From NCBI RefSeq assembly GCF_002858675.1, contig NZ_PJZF01000020.1:30886-94885 (forward strand): DNA of 64,000 nucleotides, in the 5' to 3' direction. The translations under genes and the position numbers were made by a program. This DNA comes from Chimaeribacter californicus (GTDB taxonomy: Bacteria; Pseudomonadota; Gammaproteobacteria; Enterobacterales; Enterobacteriaceae). Shown here piece after piece: positions 1 through 8,714 of the stretch (positions within the stretch are counted from its first letter, which is position 1; every line of letters starts with the position of its first letter). The notes beneath the pieces are model-generated. The model had not been told where the DNA came from and made no database searches. It saw only the letters and a program-made list of their open reading frames with translations.

Positions 1-366
1 GCCTGCCTCGGCCCGATTGTGCACAACCTGATGTGCAACAGCGCCGCGCAGGAGTCAGTGCCGGACATGTACATGGACGTGCTGGCCAGCCGCCTCGGCA
101 TGAGCACCGCCTCTGACGCCGCGCTGCGGGTGGAGCTGAACCGCTACTCGCTGAAAACCCAGGGGCTGCTCGGCCGCCGCTGCCCGACGCCGATGTTCTC
201 CGGCTACTGGCCGAATGAGCCGTTCAGCCCGAAAGAGGAGTCACGGCTGATCGTCTCCTCCTCCAGCGACGGCAAACTGCTGGAGATCGGCAAAAAGCCG
301 GTTTATCGCGGTTTCCATCAGGCGATGGAGGAGATGAGCACGTGGCTGAAAGGTAAAATGCGTTAA
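1..366 (+). CDS. frsA: Esterase FrsA, C-terminal part (5' end outside window)
   Basis: The reading frame is open from base 1 and ends at a TAA at 364-366, so only the last ~121 residues are visible. They match the C-terminus of FrsA (YafA), an alpha/beta-hydrolase of about 415 residues in E. coli that was first described as a fermentation/respiration switch protein. Recognisable stretches are [23 protein letters not shown] and [10 protein letters not shown]. The gene order frsA-crl-proBA is conserved in enterobacteria and supports the call. No catalytic residues can be assessed in this fragment. Confidence 0.9.
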   Translation, partial: ACLGPIVHNLMCNSAAQESVPDMYMDVLASRLGMSTASDAALRVELNRYSLKTQGLLGRRCPTPMFSGYWPNEPFSPKEESRLIVSSSSDGKLLEIGKKPVYRGFHQAMEEMSTWLKGKMR

Positions 367-425
367 TAGAGTTGCTATTTTTTATCGGTTTGTTAAAAAG
401 GATCGTTGCCATAAGGAGGTAAAAA

Positions 426-827
426 ATGACATTACCAAGCGGACATCCTAAGAGCCGGTTAATGAAGCGTTTCGCGGCATTGGGGCCTTATCTGCGGGAA
501 GGAAAGTGCCAGAACGATCAGTTCTTTTTTGATTGCCTGGCCGTGTGTGTCAACGTCAAACCTGCGCCTGAGAAACGTGAGTTCTGGGGCTGGTGGATTG
601 AACTCCAGGCCGAGGCCACGCGGTTTACCTACGTTTACCAGTTTGGCCTGTTTGACAAAGAGGGCGTCTGGAAAGCCCAGAAGATTAAAGACCCCGAAGT
701 GCAGGAGAAACTGGAAACCACATTACGCGATTTCCACCACCGCCTGGCCGCCATGCTGAACGAGATGGAACTGCCGCTGGCCCCTGCCGATGACTTTGCT
801 GACGAACCGGTAAAACTCAGCGCCTGA
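426..827 (+). CDS. crl: Sigma factor-binding protein Crl
   Basis: A 133-residue protein, the same length as E. coli Crl, which binds sigma-S and helps it assemble with core RNA polymerase in stationary phase, so raising curli and other RpoS-dependent expression. The conserved N-terminus ([11 protein letters not shown]) and the WGWW segment in the middle are present, and the C-terminus ends in a [12 protein letters not shown] tail. The start at 426 is fixed by a very strong Shine-Dalgarno (TAAGGAGGT, 412-420). It lies between frsA and proB as in E. coli. A small GC hairpin (GCCCG 832-836 / CGGGC 841-845) follows the stop but lacks a clear T-run. Confidence 0.95.
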   Translation: MTLPSGHPKSRLMKRFAALGPYLREGKCQNDQFFFDCLAVCVNVKPAPEKREFWGWWIELQAEATRFTYVYQFGLFDKEGVWKAQKIKDPEVQEKLETTLRDFHHRLAAMLNEMELPLAPADDFADEPVKLSA

Positions 828-980
828 CGCTGCCCGCCCCCGGGCGCTTTCCCCCTGATTTCCTTTAATTTCGCGCCGTGCCTGTTGGCATGGCGCGTCT
901 CTCCTGTTACAAAGATCGCTGTGACGGTCTTCTCAGACTCCTCTATCCTTTCCCTTTTCAGACGCAACGGCAGACTAATT

Positions 981-2084
981 ATGAGTGGCAGCCAGACTTT
1001 GGTTGTAAAACTGGGCACCAGCGTGCTCACCGGCGGATCGCGCCGCCTGAACCGTGCCCACATTGTGGAGCTGGTGCGCCAGTGCGCTCAGCAACACGCG
1101 GCGGGTCACCGCATCATCATTGTCACTTCCGGGGCGATTGCCGCCGGGCGCGAGCACCTGGGCTACCCTGAGCTTCCCGCCACCATCGCCTCCAAGCAGC
1201 TGCTGGCGGCGGTCGGGCAGAGCCGCCTGATCCAGCTGTGGGAGCAGCTGTTCTCGATTTATGGCATCCACGTCGGGCAGATGCTGCTGACCCGTGCGGA
1301 TCTAGAAGACAGAGAGCGTTTCCTCAACGCCCGTGACACGATGCGCGCCCTGCTGGACAACCACATCGTGCCGGTGATCAACGAGAACGACGCGGTCGCC
1401 ACCGCCGAGATCAAAGTCGGCGATAACGACAACCTTTCGGCGCTGGCGGCGATCCTCGGCGGGGCTGACAAGCTGCTGCTGTTGACCGACCAGCCGGGGC
1501 TGTTCACCGCTGACCCGCGCAAGAACCCGGAAGCGGAGCTGATCCGCGAAGTCACCGGCATCGATGACGCGCTGCGCGGCATCGCCGGCGACAGCGTCTC
1601 CGGCCTCGGCACCGGCGGCATGGCCACCAAACTCCAGGCCGCAGACGTCGCCTGCCGCGCGGGCATCGACGTGATCATCGCCGCCGGCAGCCGCCCGGAC
1701 GTGATCGGTGACGTGATCAGCGGCACCTCCGTCGGCACCCGCTTCCATGCGCTGGAGACGCCGCTGGAGAATCGTAAACGCTGGATCTTCGGCGCGCCGC
1801 CGGCCGGTGAGGTCACCATTGATGACGGCGCGGCCGCCGCGATGCTGGAGCGCGGCAGTTCGCTGCTGCCGAAGGGCATTAAGGAAGTCAAAGGGGACTT
1901 CTCGCGCGGCGAGGTGATCCGCATCCGCAACCTGGCCGGGCGCGATCTGGCCCACGGCGTCACCCGCTATAATAGTGATGCGATGCGCATGATCGCCGGG
2001 TATCACTCACAACAGATCAACGATATCCTCGGTTATGAGTACGGTCCGGTGGCTGTCCACCGCGACGATATGATTGTCAGTTAA
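981..2084 (+). CDS. proB: Glutamate 5-kinase
   Basis: Phosphorylates glutamate to glutamyl-5-phosphate, the first and feedback-inhibited step of proline synthesis, in the cytoplasm. The protein is 367 residues, exactly the E. coli length. An amino-acid-kinase domain (residues ~1-260) carries [10 protein letters not shown] near the start, then [15 protein letters not shown] and GTGGMATK; a PUA domain follows (~275-357). The ATG at 981 was chosen because it gives the family N-terminus [12 protein letters not shown]; an upstream in-frame extension to 885 has no family support. proA follows after 9 bases, so the two form one operon. Confidence 0.97.
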   Translation: MSGSQTLVVKLGTSVLTGGSRRLNRAHIVELVRQCAQQHAAGHRIIIVTSGAIAAGREHLGYPELPATIASKQLLAAVGQSRLIQLWEQLFSIYGIHVGQMLLTRADLEDRERFLNARDTMRALLDNHIVPVINENDAVATAEIKVGDNDNLSALAAILGGADKLLLLTDQPGLFTADPRKNPEAELIREVTGIDDALRGIAGDSVSGLGTGGMATKLQAADVACRAGIDVIIAAGSRPDVIGDVISGTSVGTRFHALETPLENRKRWIFGAPPAGEVTIDDGAAAAMLERGSSLLPKGIKEVKGDFSRGEVIRIRNLAGRDLAHGVTRYNSDAMRMIAGYHSQQINDILGYEYGPVAVHRDDMIVS

Positions 2085-2093
2085 GGAGCTGCC

Positions 2094-3347
2094 ATGCTGG
2101 ATTCTATGGGTAAGGCCGCGAAACAGGCCTCTTACCAGTTGTCCGTGTTGAGCACGGCGAAAAAAAACCAGGCGCTGTTGGTGATTGCCGACATGCTGGA
2201 AGCCGAGAGCGAGATTATCCTCAGCGCCAACGAACAGGATGTGGCCGCCGCACGCGCGGCCGGGATGAGCGAGGCGCTGCTCGATCGCCTGCTGCTGACC
2301 CCGGCGCGGCTGGCGGCGATCGCCACTGACGTGCGTCAGGTCAGTAAATTGCACGACCCGGTCGGCCATGTGATTGACGGCAGCCTGCTGGATAACGGCC
2401 TGAAGCTGGAGCGCCGCCGGGTGCCGCTGGGCGTGATTGGCGTGATTTACGAGGCGCGCCCGAACGTGACCATTGATGTCGCGACCTTGTGCCTGAAGAC
2501 CGGCAACGCGGTGATTCTGCGCGGCGGCAAAGAGACGCACCTCACCAACCAGGCGACGGTGAGCGTGATCCAGCGCGCGCTGGAGCGCTGCGGCCTGCCG
2601 GGCGCGGCAGTGCAGGCGATTGAGAACCCCGATCGCGCGCTGGTGAACGAGCTGCTGCGCCTCGACCGCTACGTCGACATGCTGATCCCTCGCGGCGGCG
2701 CGTCGCTGCACAAGCTGTGCCGCGAGCACTCGACCATTCCTGTTATCACCGGCGGCATCGGCGTGTGCCATATGTTTGCCGATGAGAGCATCGACTTCGA
2801 CAAAGCGCTGACGGTGATTGAGAGCGCCAAGGTGCAGCGCCCCAGCGCCTGCAACAGCCTGGAGACGCTGCTGGTGCACCGCGCGATTGCCGGGACCTTC
2901 CTGCCGGCGCTGAGCCGCCAAATGGCCGGGGCGGGCGTGACACTGCACGCCTCCGAAGACGCGCTGCCGCTGTTGCAAGACGGCCCGGCGCAGGTAGTGC
3001 CGGTGGAGCCGCAGGATTACGAGGATGAGTGGCTGTCGAACGACCTGAACGTCACGCTGGTGGATGACCTTGACGCAGCGGTGGAGCACATCCGCACCTA
3101 CGGCACCGCGCACTCTGACGCGATCCTGACGCGTTCGCTGACCAACGCCGAACGCTTCGTGCGTGAAGTGGACTCCTCGGCGGTCTACGTGAACGCCAGC
3201 ACCCGCTTCACCGACGGCGGCCAGTTCGGCCTTGGCGCGGAAGTGGCGGTCAGCACCCAGAAGCTGCATGCCCGCGGCCCGATGGGCCTGGAAGCGCTCA
3301 CCACCTACAAATGGATCGGCTACGGCGATGATTTAGTCCGCGCCTGA
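2094..3347 (+). CDS. proA: Gamma-glutamyl phosphate reductase
   Basis: Reduces glutamyl-5-phosphate with NADPH to glutamate-5-semialdehyde, the second proline step, acting together with ProB on an unstable intermediate. The protein is 417 residues, the same as E. coli ProA, with an aldehyde-dehydrogenase fold. The expected catalytic cysteine lies in [11 protein letters not shown] (C253), and the conserved RPNVTIDVA and LRGGKE motifs are present. Its start follows the proB stop by nine bases with a GGAG ribosome site (TTAAGGAGCTGCC). A strong intrinsic terminator follows. Confidence 0.97.
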   Translation: MLDSMGKAAKQASYQLSVLSTAKKNQALLVIADMLEAESEIILSANEQDVAAARAAGMSEALLDRLLLTPARLAAIATDVRQVSKLHDPVGHVIDGSLLDNGLKLERRRVPLGVIGVIYEARPNVTIDVATLCLKTGNAVILRGGKETHLTNQATVSVIQRALERCGLPGAAVQAIENPDRALVNELLRLDRYVDMLIPRGGASLHKLCREHSTIPVITGGIGVCHMFADESIDFDKALTVIESAKVQRPSACNSLETLLVHRAIAGTFLPALSRQMAGAGVTLHASEDALPLLQDGPAQVVPVEPQDYEDEWLSNDLNVTLVDDLDAAVEHIRTYGTAHSDAILTRSLTNAERFVREVDSSAVYVNASTRFTDGGQFGLGAEVAVSTQKLHARGPMGLEALTTYKWIGYGDDLVRA

Positions 3348-3353
3348 CCCTCA

Positions 3354-3382
3354 CCCCCGCACCTGGCGTGCGGGGGATTTTT
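3354..3382 (+). terminator. Intrinsic terminator of proBA
   Basis: Perfect 9-bp stem CCCCCGCAC (3354-3362) / GTGCGGGGG (3368-3376), loop CTGGC, followed by a five-T run at 3378-3382. It starts 7 bases after the proA stop. Confidence 0.92.
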
Positions 3383-3550
3383 GCCTGACACCTCGCCACT
3401 TTCATTCAGCTTATCAATGGTAAAACAGCAATCCAAAAGCCTGACAGGGCAGGGCGCTGATAAAACCAGCAGACGGCCAAACGCCTCTTGACTTGCCGTG
3501 CAGATTTCAATAATTTGTCACCCCGTAGTTCCCCGGCAGTTCCCTCCCAA

Positions 3551-3626
3551 GCCGATATAGCTCAGTTGGTAGAGCAGCGCATTCGTAATGCGAAGGTCGT
3601 AGGTTCGACTCCTATTATCGGCACCA
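3551..3626 (+). tRNA. thrW: tRNA-Thr (anticodon CGT)
   Basis: A 76-base cloverleaf: acceptor GCCGATA pairs with TATCGGC, then discriminator A and an encoded CCA. The D-arm is GCTCAGTTGGTAGAGC, the anticodon loop TTCGTAA (CGT), and the T-loop GGTTCGACTCC. It sits just behind proA, as thrW does in E. coli, where this tRNA is a known integration site for genomic islands. Everything from here to yaiL (about 11 kb) looks accessory. I saw no second copy of the tRNA 3' end in the window and no integrase. Confidence 0.97.
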
Positions 3627-3896
3627 TTTTTTGTAAAATCAGTAAGTTACTTTTGCGGCGTTTTTGTTTTTCCAGGCGTATGGAGCGAAATTCTGGCAAA
3701 GCAGATTTGTCAGCAATGCGTTAACACGCCCACCTGTCACTATATTGCTTGTTTCACGAGATAGCCCCAGCGGATAAAGAACTTTTTATAAGAACCTGAT
3801 TTATAAAAATTAACGCTTCGCTCAACGTCAATTGAGAACTTAGTTGTTGCCAGCTTTGTGCCAAATTGAACTCTGGCAAAAAGCCAAAATATCCTA

Positions 3897-3931
3897 TAAA
3901 AAAAATACCAGTCACCTTACGTGACTGGTAT
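3897..3931 (-). terminator. Intrinsic terminator of qorB
   Basis: Perfect 11-bp stem ATACCAGTCAC (3905-3915) / GTGACTGGTAT (3921-3931). On the minus strand it is followed by a run of eight T (A-run 3898-3905). It ends about 75 bases beyond the qorB stop. The remaining space between the tRNA and qorB (3627-3896) is AT-rich and holds no gene I can support. Confidence 0.88.
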
Positions 3932-4007
3932 CAGGCAATATGCCTCCCTTTAACAGGGGCTATCGTGATTTTTGACGGGTAACCCTTATTGATAATAGCC
4001 TTGTTAA

Positions 4008-4865
4008 TTAAAGCGCTTTCAGGCTTTCGGCAATCACTTCTTTATAAGAAACCGTTGGACGACCCAATAATTGGCTCAATGCGTGATTTTCATCATACAA
4101 CGCCCCCTTGCTGGCACCCATATCGGAATCGGCCAGAACATCAGCCAGGCCATCCGGCAAACCTGCCTTTTTCAGTGCTGTAGCAAAATCAGCTTGTGGC
4201 AGGTTAACGTAATTCACTTCTTTACCTGACTGACGGGCTATTTCTGCCGCAAATTCGTTCAGGGTGTAGCTATCATCACCGGCCAGTTCGTAAACTTTGC
4301 CTTCCTGATTATCCATCAGCAGCACTGCCGCTGCGGCAAACGCATAATCAATACGCGGTGCAGAGGAGATACGACCCTCGCCAGCAGATCCAATAAAGGC
4401 GTTATGTGCCAGAGCGGGAGCGATACTCGCCGCATAGTTTTCGGTATACCAGCCGTTACGCAATAGCACGTAAGGCAACCCTGATGATCTCAAAGCAGCC
4501 TCGGTATCGCGATGCTCACGGGCCAGCAACAGCGGGGAGTTTTCAAGATTCAGCAAACTGGTATAAGCAACCAGTTTCACACCAGCCTCTTTGGCTGCGT
4601 CAATCACGGCCTGATGCTGCGCACTACGTTGACCGACTTCACTTGAAGAGATAAGCAGAAGTTTATCCACACCCGAAAAAGCGGTTTTTAATGTCTCGGG
4701 CTTGCTGTAATCCGCTTCGCGAACCGTTATGCCCAACTCTTTAAGATCTTGTGCTTTAGCCGGATTACGTACTGCGGCGACGATTTCACTTGCTGAAACT
4801 TTCTTTAACAGCGCTTCGATAACCAGACGACCCAACTGACCTGTTGCACCCGTTACTGCGATCAT
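4008..4865 (-). CDS. qorB: NAD(P)H:quinone oxidoreductase, NmrA-like SDR
   Basis: A 285-residue protein that closely follows E. coli QorB (YtfG, 286 residues), an atypical short-chain dehydrogenase that reduces quinones with NADPH in the cytoplasm. The Rossmann glycine motif TGATGQLG lies at residues 5-12, followed by VRNPAKA, KLLLISSSEVGQR and LRNGWYTENY. The start was set at 4865 (MIAVTGATG) because a GGAGAA ribosome site lies just upstream; a start four codons earlier (4877) would put that site inside the gene. It is divergent from its probable regulator qorR, the E. coli ytfG/ytfH arrangement. Confidence 0.9.
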   Translation of the reverse strand: MIAVTGATGQLGRLVIEALLKKVSASEIVAAVRNPAKAQDLKELGITVREADYSKPETLKTAFSGVDKLLLISSSEVGQRSAQHQAVIDAAKEAGVKLVAYTSLLNLENSPLLLAREHRDTEAALRSSGLPYVLLRNGWYTENYAASIAPALAHNAFIGSAGEGRISSAPRIDYAFAAAAVLLMDNQEGKVYELAGDDSYTLNEFAAEIARQSGKEVNYVNLPQADFATALKKAGLPDGLADVLADSDMGASKGALYDENHALSQLLGRPTVSYKEVIAESLKAL

Positions 4866-4959
4866 AGCGTTCTCCATTTACAAATATTGGCCTACTGAAG
4901 GATAAGCATGCTTAGAAGCATAGTTTCTAATTCATGGACTGAACGCACTATAAAACATA

Positions 4960-4992
4960 TACTAACTAAAGATAAGTACTAACAAATTAGTA
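4960..4992. promoter_or_regulatory. Probable QorR operator between qorB and qorR
   Basis: The divergent intergenic region contains TACTAA (4977-4982) and TTAGTA (4987-4992) as a perfect inverted repeat around CAAA. A further direct copy, TACTAAC, lies at 4960-4966, 17 bases upstream. HxlR-family repressors bind such short dyads between divergent genes. Seen directly: the repeats. Inferred: that QorR binds them. Confidence 0.5.
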
Positions 4993-5018
4993 AGTGTGAA
5001 GTTTTTTTGGAGAATATG

Positions 5019-5426
5019 ATGTCAGAAAAAATTAACAAGGAAGAACAAGCAATTAGGCCTGGAAAGCTGTTAGATGTTAATTGCCCCTCACGCGAGATTC
5101 TTCAGCATATTTCCAGCCGGTGGGGCATTTTAATCCTTATTGCTCTTGACAAAGACACCATGCGCTTTAGTGAATTGAAAAGAAAAATCAACGGCATAAG
5201 CGAAAGAATGCTTGCACAGACTTTGCAAACTTTCGAAAAGGACGGCTTTATCAATCGAAAAATGCTGCCTGTTATACCACCGCATACAGAATATTCATTG
5301 ACCCCAATGGGACTGGAGCTTTATCAACGCGTGATACAGCTCAGCGACTGGATTGAGATAAATTTGTTACGCATTCTGCCATCTGAAGGCACGGTTGAGT
5401 CTGGGCAAAAGAAGGAGGACCGTTAA
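5019..5426 (+). CDS. qorR: HxlR-family redox-sensing regulator
   Basis: A winged-helix HxlR regulator of 135 residues, similar to E. coli QorR (YtfH, 126 residues), which represses qorB and senses electrophiles through one conserved cysteine. That cysteine is in the N-terminal CPSRE segment. SRWGILIL, RFSELKRKI, ISERMLAQTL and EYSLTPMG follow the HxlR domain order. The start was placed at 5019 because GGAGA (5009-5013) is well spaced for it; ATG 5016 and a TTG at 5007 are alternatives. Confidence 0.88.
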   Translation: MSEKINKEEQAIRPGKLLDVNCPSREILQHISSRWGILILIALDKDTMRFSELKRKINGISERMLAQTLQTFEKDGFINRKMLPVIPPHTEYSLTPMGLELYQRVIQLSDWIEINLLRILPSEGTVESGQKKEDR

Positions 5427-5670
5427 GCTTTAAATTTAAGGAGAAATGACCATAGTATATGCATCACCGCAAACTCCTTATTTCTTATAAAGCTACCCCA
5501 ATGGGCATAGTTAGCGCCGGGCACTTACGACCGGGTACGGCTGACCATCTTTGTGGTCAGCCAAGCGGTGCTGCGAGTGCGCAACCGCAGGCAAGCTACG
5601 GGGGCGTTTCCATAGATAATGAAGAAGAAATAGCTTGATTTAACATGGTAATTGCTATTATTCCCGCCGT
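5427..5670. other. Non-coding stretch with a 9-bp hairpin
   Basis: No supportable gene. The one clear structure is a perfect stem GGCTGACCA (5539-5547) / TGGTCAGCC (5554-5562) with loop TCTTTG and no T-run. Together with the Ash-like remnant that follows, it may be leftover phage- or satellite-type regulatory sequence; that is inference. Confidence 0.4.
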
Positions 5671-5931
5671 TGCGGCCTTGGCACATCTATTACATGGCAT
5701 ACGCTGTGTTTCAATGGTGGCTCAGGCGGGGCAGCCTTCGGGCTGGTATTCCTATCCCCGTCTGGGCTACCACCCAAGAGCGTAGGAACTCCGGCCTCGG
5801 AGCTGGCGGAACAGTGCAGGGCGCTGGCGCACGCCATGTTGCAGGTGAGTGAGCCGTGGGTGAGGGCGTCGTTAGGCTTTGTACTATGAGAGCGCATTAA
5901 CGCCCTGCGGGAAACGCTGGACGCGGTGTAA
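5671..5931 (+). pseudogene. Degenerate copy A of a phage Ash-like / 130-residue protein module
   Basis: This stretch is a shortened copy of 33330-33900. The 5' part matches almost base for base an Ash/Icd-like segment (frames reading MVAQAGQPSGW and PVWATTQER), as found in P4-type phage elements. The sequence then jumps to the last ~45 codons of the gene that starts at 33508 in copy B. About 290 bases present in copy B are missing. The remaining coding frame also has a TGA where copy B has a Trp codon (LWERI), so it is dead. Both copies end in the same GCGGTGTAA. Confidence 0.7.
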
Positions 5932-6132
5932 CCGCATAAAACAGGGCGGCCTCTGGTCGCCCTTGCTGCATGGCGTCGGCGCGGCGTTCCACTTTACGCG
6001 ACAGAGTAAGCCGGGAAAGGGCGCTACCGCCTGCTGAGGGGAAGTGCCAGTATCCGACCTGGTGGTGCCGGAGGCTGCACGGGCCTTAACGCCGCACCCA
6101 TCTCACTCACAACGGTAACAGAGGATGCATGC

Positions 6133-6786
6133 ATGACCTTTCGCAACGGCCTTACTTCGCTTCTTCGCCCTGAAGACTCCGTACTGGTGCTGATTGATCA
6201 CCAGCCTTACCAACTCACCAATCTGAACAGCCACGATCCCCACCTGGTGGTCAACAACGCCACCGCTCTGGCGAAAGCCGCCAACGTCTTTGGGGTGCCG
6301 GCCATTCTGACCAGCGTGATTGCTGAACGCGGCGGCCTTATTTTTCCGCAAATCACGGACGTTTTCCCCGATCAGGAGGTGATAGATCGCACCTTCATCA
6401 ACACCTGGGAAGATCCCAGGGTGGTGGAAGTGGTCAAGGCGACCGGCCGCAAACAGCTGATCATCGCCGGGCTGTGGACTGAAATCTGTGTCGCGATGCC
6501 CGCCATCCAGGCCGCCGGGGAGGGCTGGGATGTCACCGTCATCACCGATGCATCGGGTGCGGTGTCAGTCGAGGCGCATCAGGTAGCGATACAGCGCATG
6601 ATCGCCGCCGGGGTTAATATGATGACCTGGCTGGCGCTGGCGGCGGAGTGGCAGCGTGACTGGGCCAGGGCGGAGAGTGCCGCAGAGCTGAATAAGGTGA
6701 TCATTCAGCACGCAGCGGGCAGCGGCATTGCCTACTTATGGGAGCAGCAACTGCTCAACACCCCGGCACCGGCCAACGCACGCTGA
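6133..6786 (+). CDS. Isochorismatase-family cysteine hydrolase (YcaC-like)
   Basis: A 217-residue hydrolase of the isochorismatase-like fold. The catalytic aspartate is D22 in VLVLIDHQP, and the nucleophilic cysteine is C119 in GLWTEICVAMPA; the downstream VTDASGAVS and the MTWLALAAEWQRDW segment fit the YcaC subgroup, whose substrate is unknown. The start at 6133 is preceded by AGAGGA. The LysR gene at 6963 follows in the same direction, about 175 bases on, and could control it, but that is only inferred from position. Confidence 0.85.
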   Translation: MTFRNGLTSLLRPEDSVLVLIDHQPYQLTNLNSHDPHLVVNNATALAKAANVFGVPAILTSVIAERGGLIFPQITDVFPDQEVIDRTFINTWEDPRVVEVVKATGRKQLIIAGLWTEICVAMPAIQAAGEGWDVTVITDASGAVSVEAHQVAIQRMIAAGVNMMTWLALAAEWQRDWARAESAAELNKVIIQHAAGSGIAYLWEQQLLNTPAPANAR

Positions 6787-6962
6787 CAGCACAGAGGTCG
6801 GTGATGCAACACCGGCCTCATTTTCCTCGGCATAATCCCGCCCGGAACACCCTATCTTCGCTGGCAATAACGCTTAAAAAATGGACACCCCTGTCACGGC
6901 TGGTAATAATGGAGGCCGGTGGTTCCGCGCACCAGCCATGCCGCAACAGGGGGGAAGACCGT

Positions 6963-7835
6963 GTGGACATTGAGGATCTGCTTACCTTTGTAGAAGTCGC
7001 GGATGCGGGCGGGATCTCGCCTGCGGCACGCAGGCTTAATGTCTCTAAATCCATCGTCAGCCGACGGCTTGCCCGGCTTGAAACGGAGCTGGGCATCCAG
7101 CTGCTGGCCCGCACCACCCGGGGTGCCGCGCTCACGGAAGCAGGAAGCACGTTTCGGGATCATGCCGCCAGAGCGTGCGCCGAGATTGAAGCGGCAAGAG
7201 AAACCCTTCAGCCAGACGGCGAGCTTTGTGGCCGTTTACGGGTGGCCGCCTCACTCTCTTTCGGCCCTGCGCACTTCGCCCCCGTGCTGGCGAAAATGGC
7301 GCTGGACCATCCGCGGCTCCATATTCATCTCTCCTTTAGCGACCGGTTTGTGGATCTCATTGCCGAAGGGTTTGATTGTGCGATCCGGGTGGGTTACCTG
7401 CCGGATTCCACCCTGATGGCAAGGCGCGTCGGGCCGATTTACGGAAAACTCGTGGCAAGCCCGGGCTACATCAAGGCGCACGGCGCGCCTGAGCACCCCA
7501 GCGAGCTGGTGAACCATCATGCGCTGATGCAGGGAACGGAAGCCTGGCAATTTATGGATGGCGGGAAGATCGTGACGGTAAACCCGCAGGGGCGTTTCAA
7601 AGCTGACAACGCGACCGCCCTGGCCGCCGCCGCCATAGAGGGGCTCGGCATCGCCTGGCTCCCCGATGGCGTAACCCGCCCCCATGTAGCCTCGGGCGCA
7701 CTGGTGCCGATAATGACCTGCTACCCACCGCCCTCAGCCGGCGTCTATGTCGTCCGCCCGCCGGGTCAGCACCCCTCGCGAAAAGTCAGGGTGCTCACTG
7801 AGATGCTGATCGCGTGTTTTAAGGATTATGAGTAG
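6963..7835 (+). CDS. LysR-family transcriptional regulator
   Basis: A 290-residue LysR regulator. The N-terminal winged helix reads DLLTFVEVADAGGISPAA, then LNVSKSIVSRRLARLE, and LGIQLLARTTR, the usual LysR pattern. The effector-binding domain follows (~88-290) with RVAASLSFG and FDCAIRVG. I chose the GTG at 6963 because it gives the standard N-terminal length and a GGGGGA ribosome site lies upstream; ATG 6909 would add 18 atypical residues. Target unknown; the isochorismatase gene upstream is the obvious candidate. Confidence 0.88.
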   Translation: MDIEDLLTFVEVADAGGISPAARRLNVSKSIVSRRLARLETELGIQLLARTTRGAALTEAGSTFRDHAARACAEIEAARETLQPDGELCGRLRVAASLSFGPAHFAPVLAKMALDHPRLHIHLSFSDRFVDLIAEGFDCAIRVGYLPDSTLMARRVGPIYGKLVASPGYIKAHGAPEHPSELVNHHALMQGTEAWQFMDGGKIVTVNPQGRFKADNATALAAAAIEGLGIAWLPDGVTRPHVASGALVPIMTCYPPPSAGVYVVRPPGQHPSRKVRVLTEMLIACFKDYE

Positions 7836-7972
7836 GGGATGCCAGAAGCAGGCGTACATGATATCGCGCCATTATTTACAAATAGCAGATTGAGTGCTGA
7901 AGGATGGCCCAGTCGGCCGGTACAAATTATAGTGATTAATTAGGCCGTGTGAAAAGCAGTCAGGAATCAATA

Positions 7973-8437
7973 ATGGCACGAAGAACTGAGCTTAAAGGAA
8001 TAGCAAATTCTCTTAATGGAAGCTTTGTCAGTCGGAACAACGATTACAACGGATATTGGTCTATTGGCCAGTTAAAGCTATTTGCTATCGAAAGGCATCT
8101 TACTTCGGTGAGATTTACATTTCCAAGGCATAAGAGCAGCGCCAGCTTTGTTCTAATTGATAATATAGCGTGGCGCTACACGTATATGCTTGCAGACCTT
8201 CTTGCGAAACAACAGATCCCTGACGCCTGGGTAAAAGAGGTGAGCATTACGATCGATTTCGACACGATTGATGAAGCTGCTCAGTCAGTTGACAGCACTG
8301 TACCAGGTAAGTCTTTCAAGTGTCTTTGCCAGATAATTGATGATAATGGCTGTTTTTACTCTTCAGTCATTTATGGCCGGTGTCTGCCTCATTCTACGGC
8401 GAGAGAATTGCGTTCGACCCGTCAACTATTCTCATAG
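7973..8437 (+). CDS. Hypothetical protein (154 residues)
   Basis: I do not recognise a named family. The protein starts MARRTELKGIANSLNGSF at ATG 7973; an earlier GTG (7949) would add eight residues. It looks like a soluble alpha/beta protein with alternating hydrophobic stretches (VSITIDF, CLCQIID) and no membrane segment. The upstream region is AT-rich compared with neighbours, as for acquired DNA. The C-terminal GRCLPHSTARELRST runs to just before the yajD remnant on the other strand, and may be complete. Confidence 0.6.
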   Translation: MARRTELKGIANSLNGSFVSRNNDYNGYWSIGQLKLFAIERHLTSVRFTFPRHKSSASFVLIDNIAWRYTYMLADLLAKQQIPDAWVKEVSITIDFDTIDEAAQSVDSTVPGKSFKCLCQIIDDNGCFYSSVIYGRCLPHSTARELRSTRQLFS

Positions 8438-8449
8438 ATAGATCTCCAG

Positions 8450-8700
8450 ATTTAAATCGGCAAAGAGGCTATAGGTCGCGGCCCCTACCTCTTTTTGCGC
8501 GTCTTCTCCTGCCACCACGGTGGTGCCGTACTGGTCAGCTTCCGTGTACTTCGAGTGTTCATGACAATAGAGACACAATCACGCCCCGTTACTGCCGTCT
8601 TCCGGGTTATTGGTATGGTCGTGATCGATATGGTGAACCGTTAATTCGCGCAGGTTCGAGTAAACGAACTCCCGTGATTAGCGCCTACATAGCCTCGGAT
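8450..8700 (-). pseudogene. yajD: Remnant of YajD-like HNH nuclease
   Basis: On the minus strand one frame reads EFVYSNLRELTVHHIDHDH, then TNNPEDGSN, a TGA, then LCLYCHEHSKYTEADQYG and AGEDAQKEVG. This is the HNH core and C-terminus of E. coli YajD, a 115-residue HNH-family protein. The TGA replaces residues that should lie between GSN and LCLYCH; another stop (CRR*SREF) interrupts the upstream zinc-knuckle, and the N-terminus is lost. The three histidines of the core remain, but the gene cannot be made as one chain. Confidence 0.8.
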
Positions 8701-8714
8701 AGAGTGCAGGCGAA

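Noticed and set aside
2007..3269. 420-codon antisense ORF over proA
   Set aside because: Low-complexity His/Arg/Gln protein, a shadow of proA codon bias.
3614..3621. TTATCGGC resembling a sigma-28 -10 on the minus strand
   Set aside because: It is the acceptor stem of tRNA-Thr; no gene follows on the minus strand.
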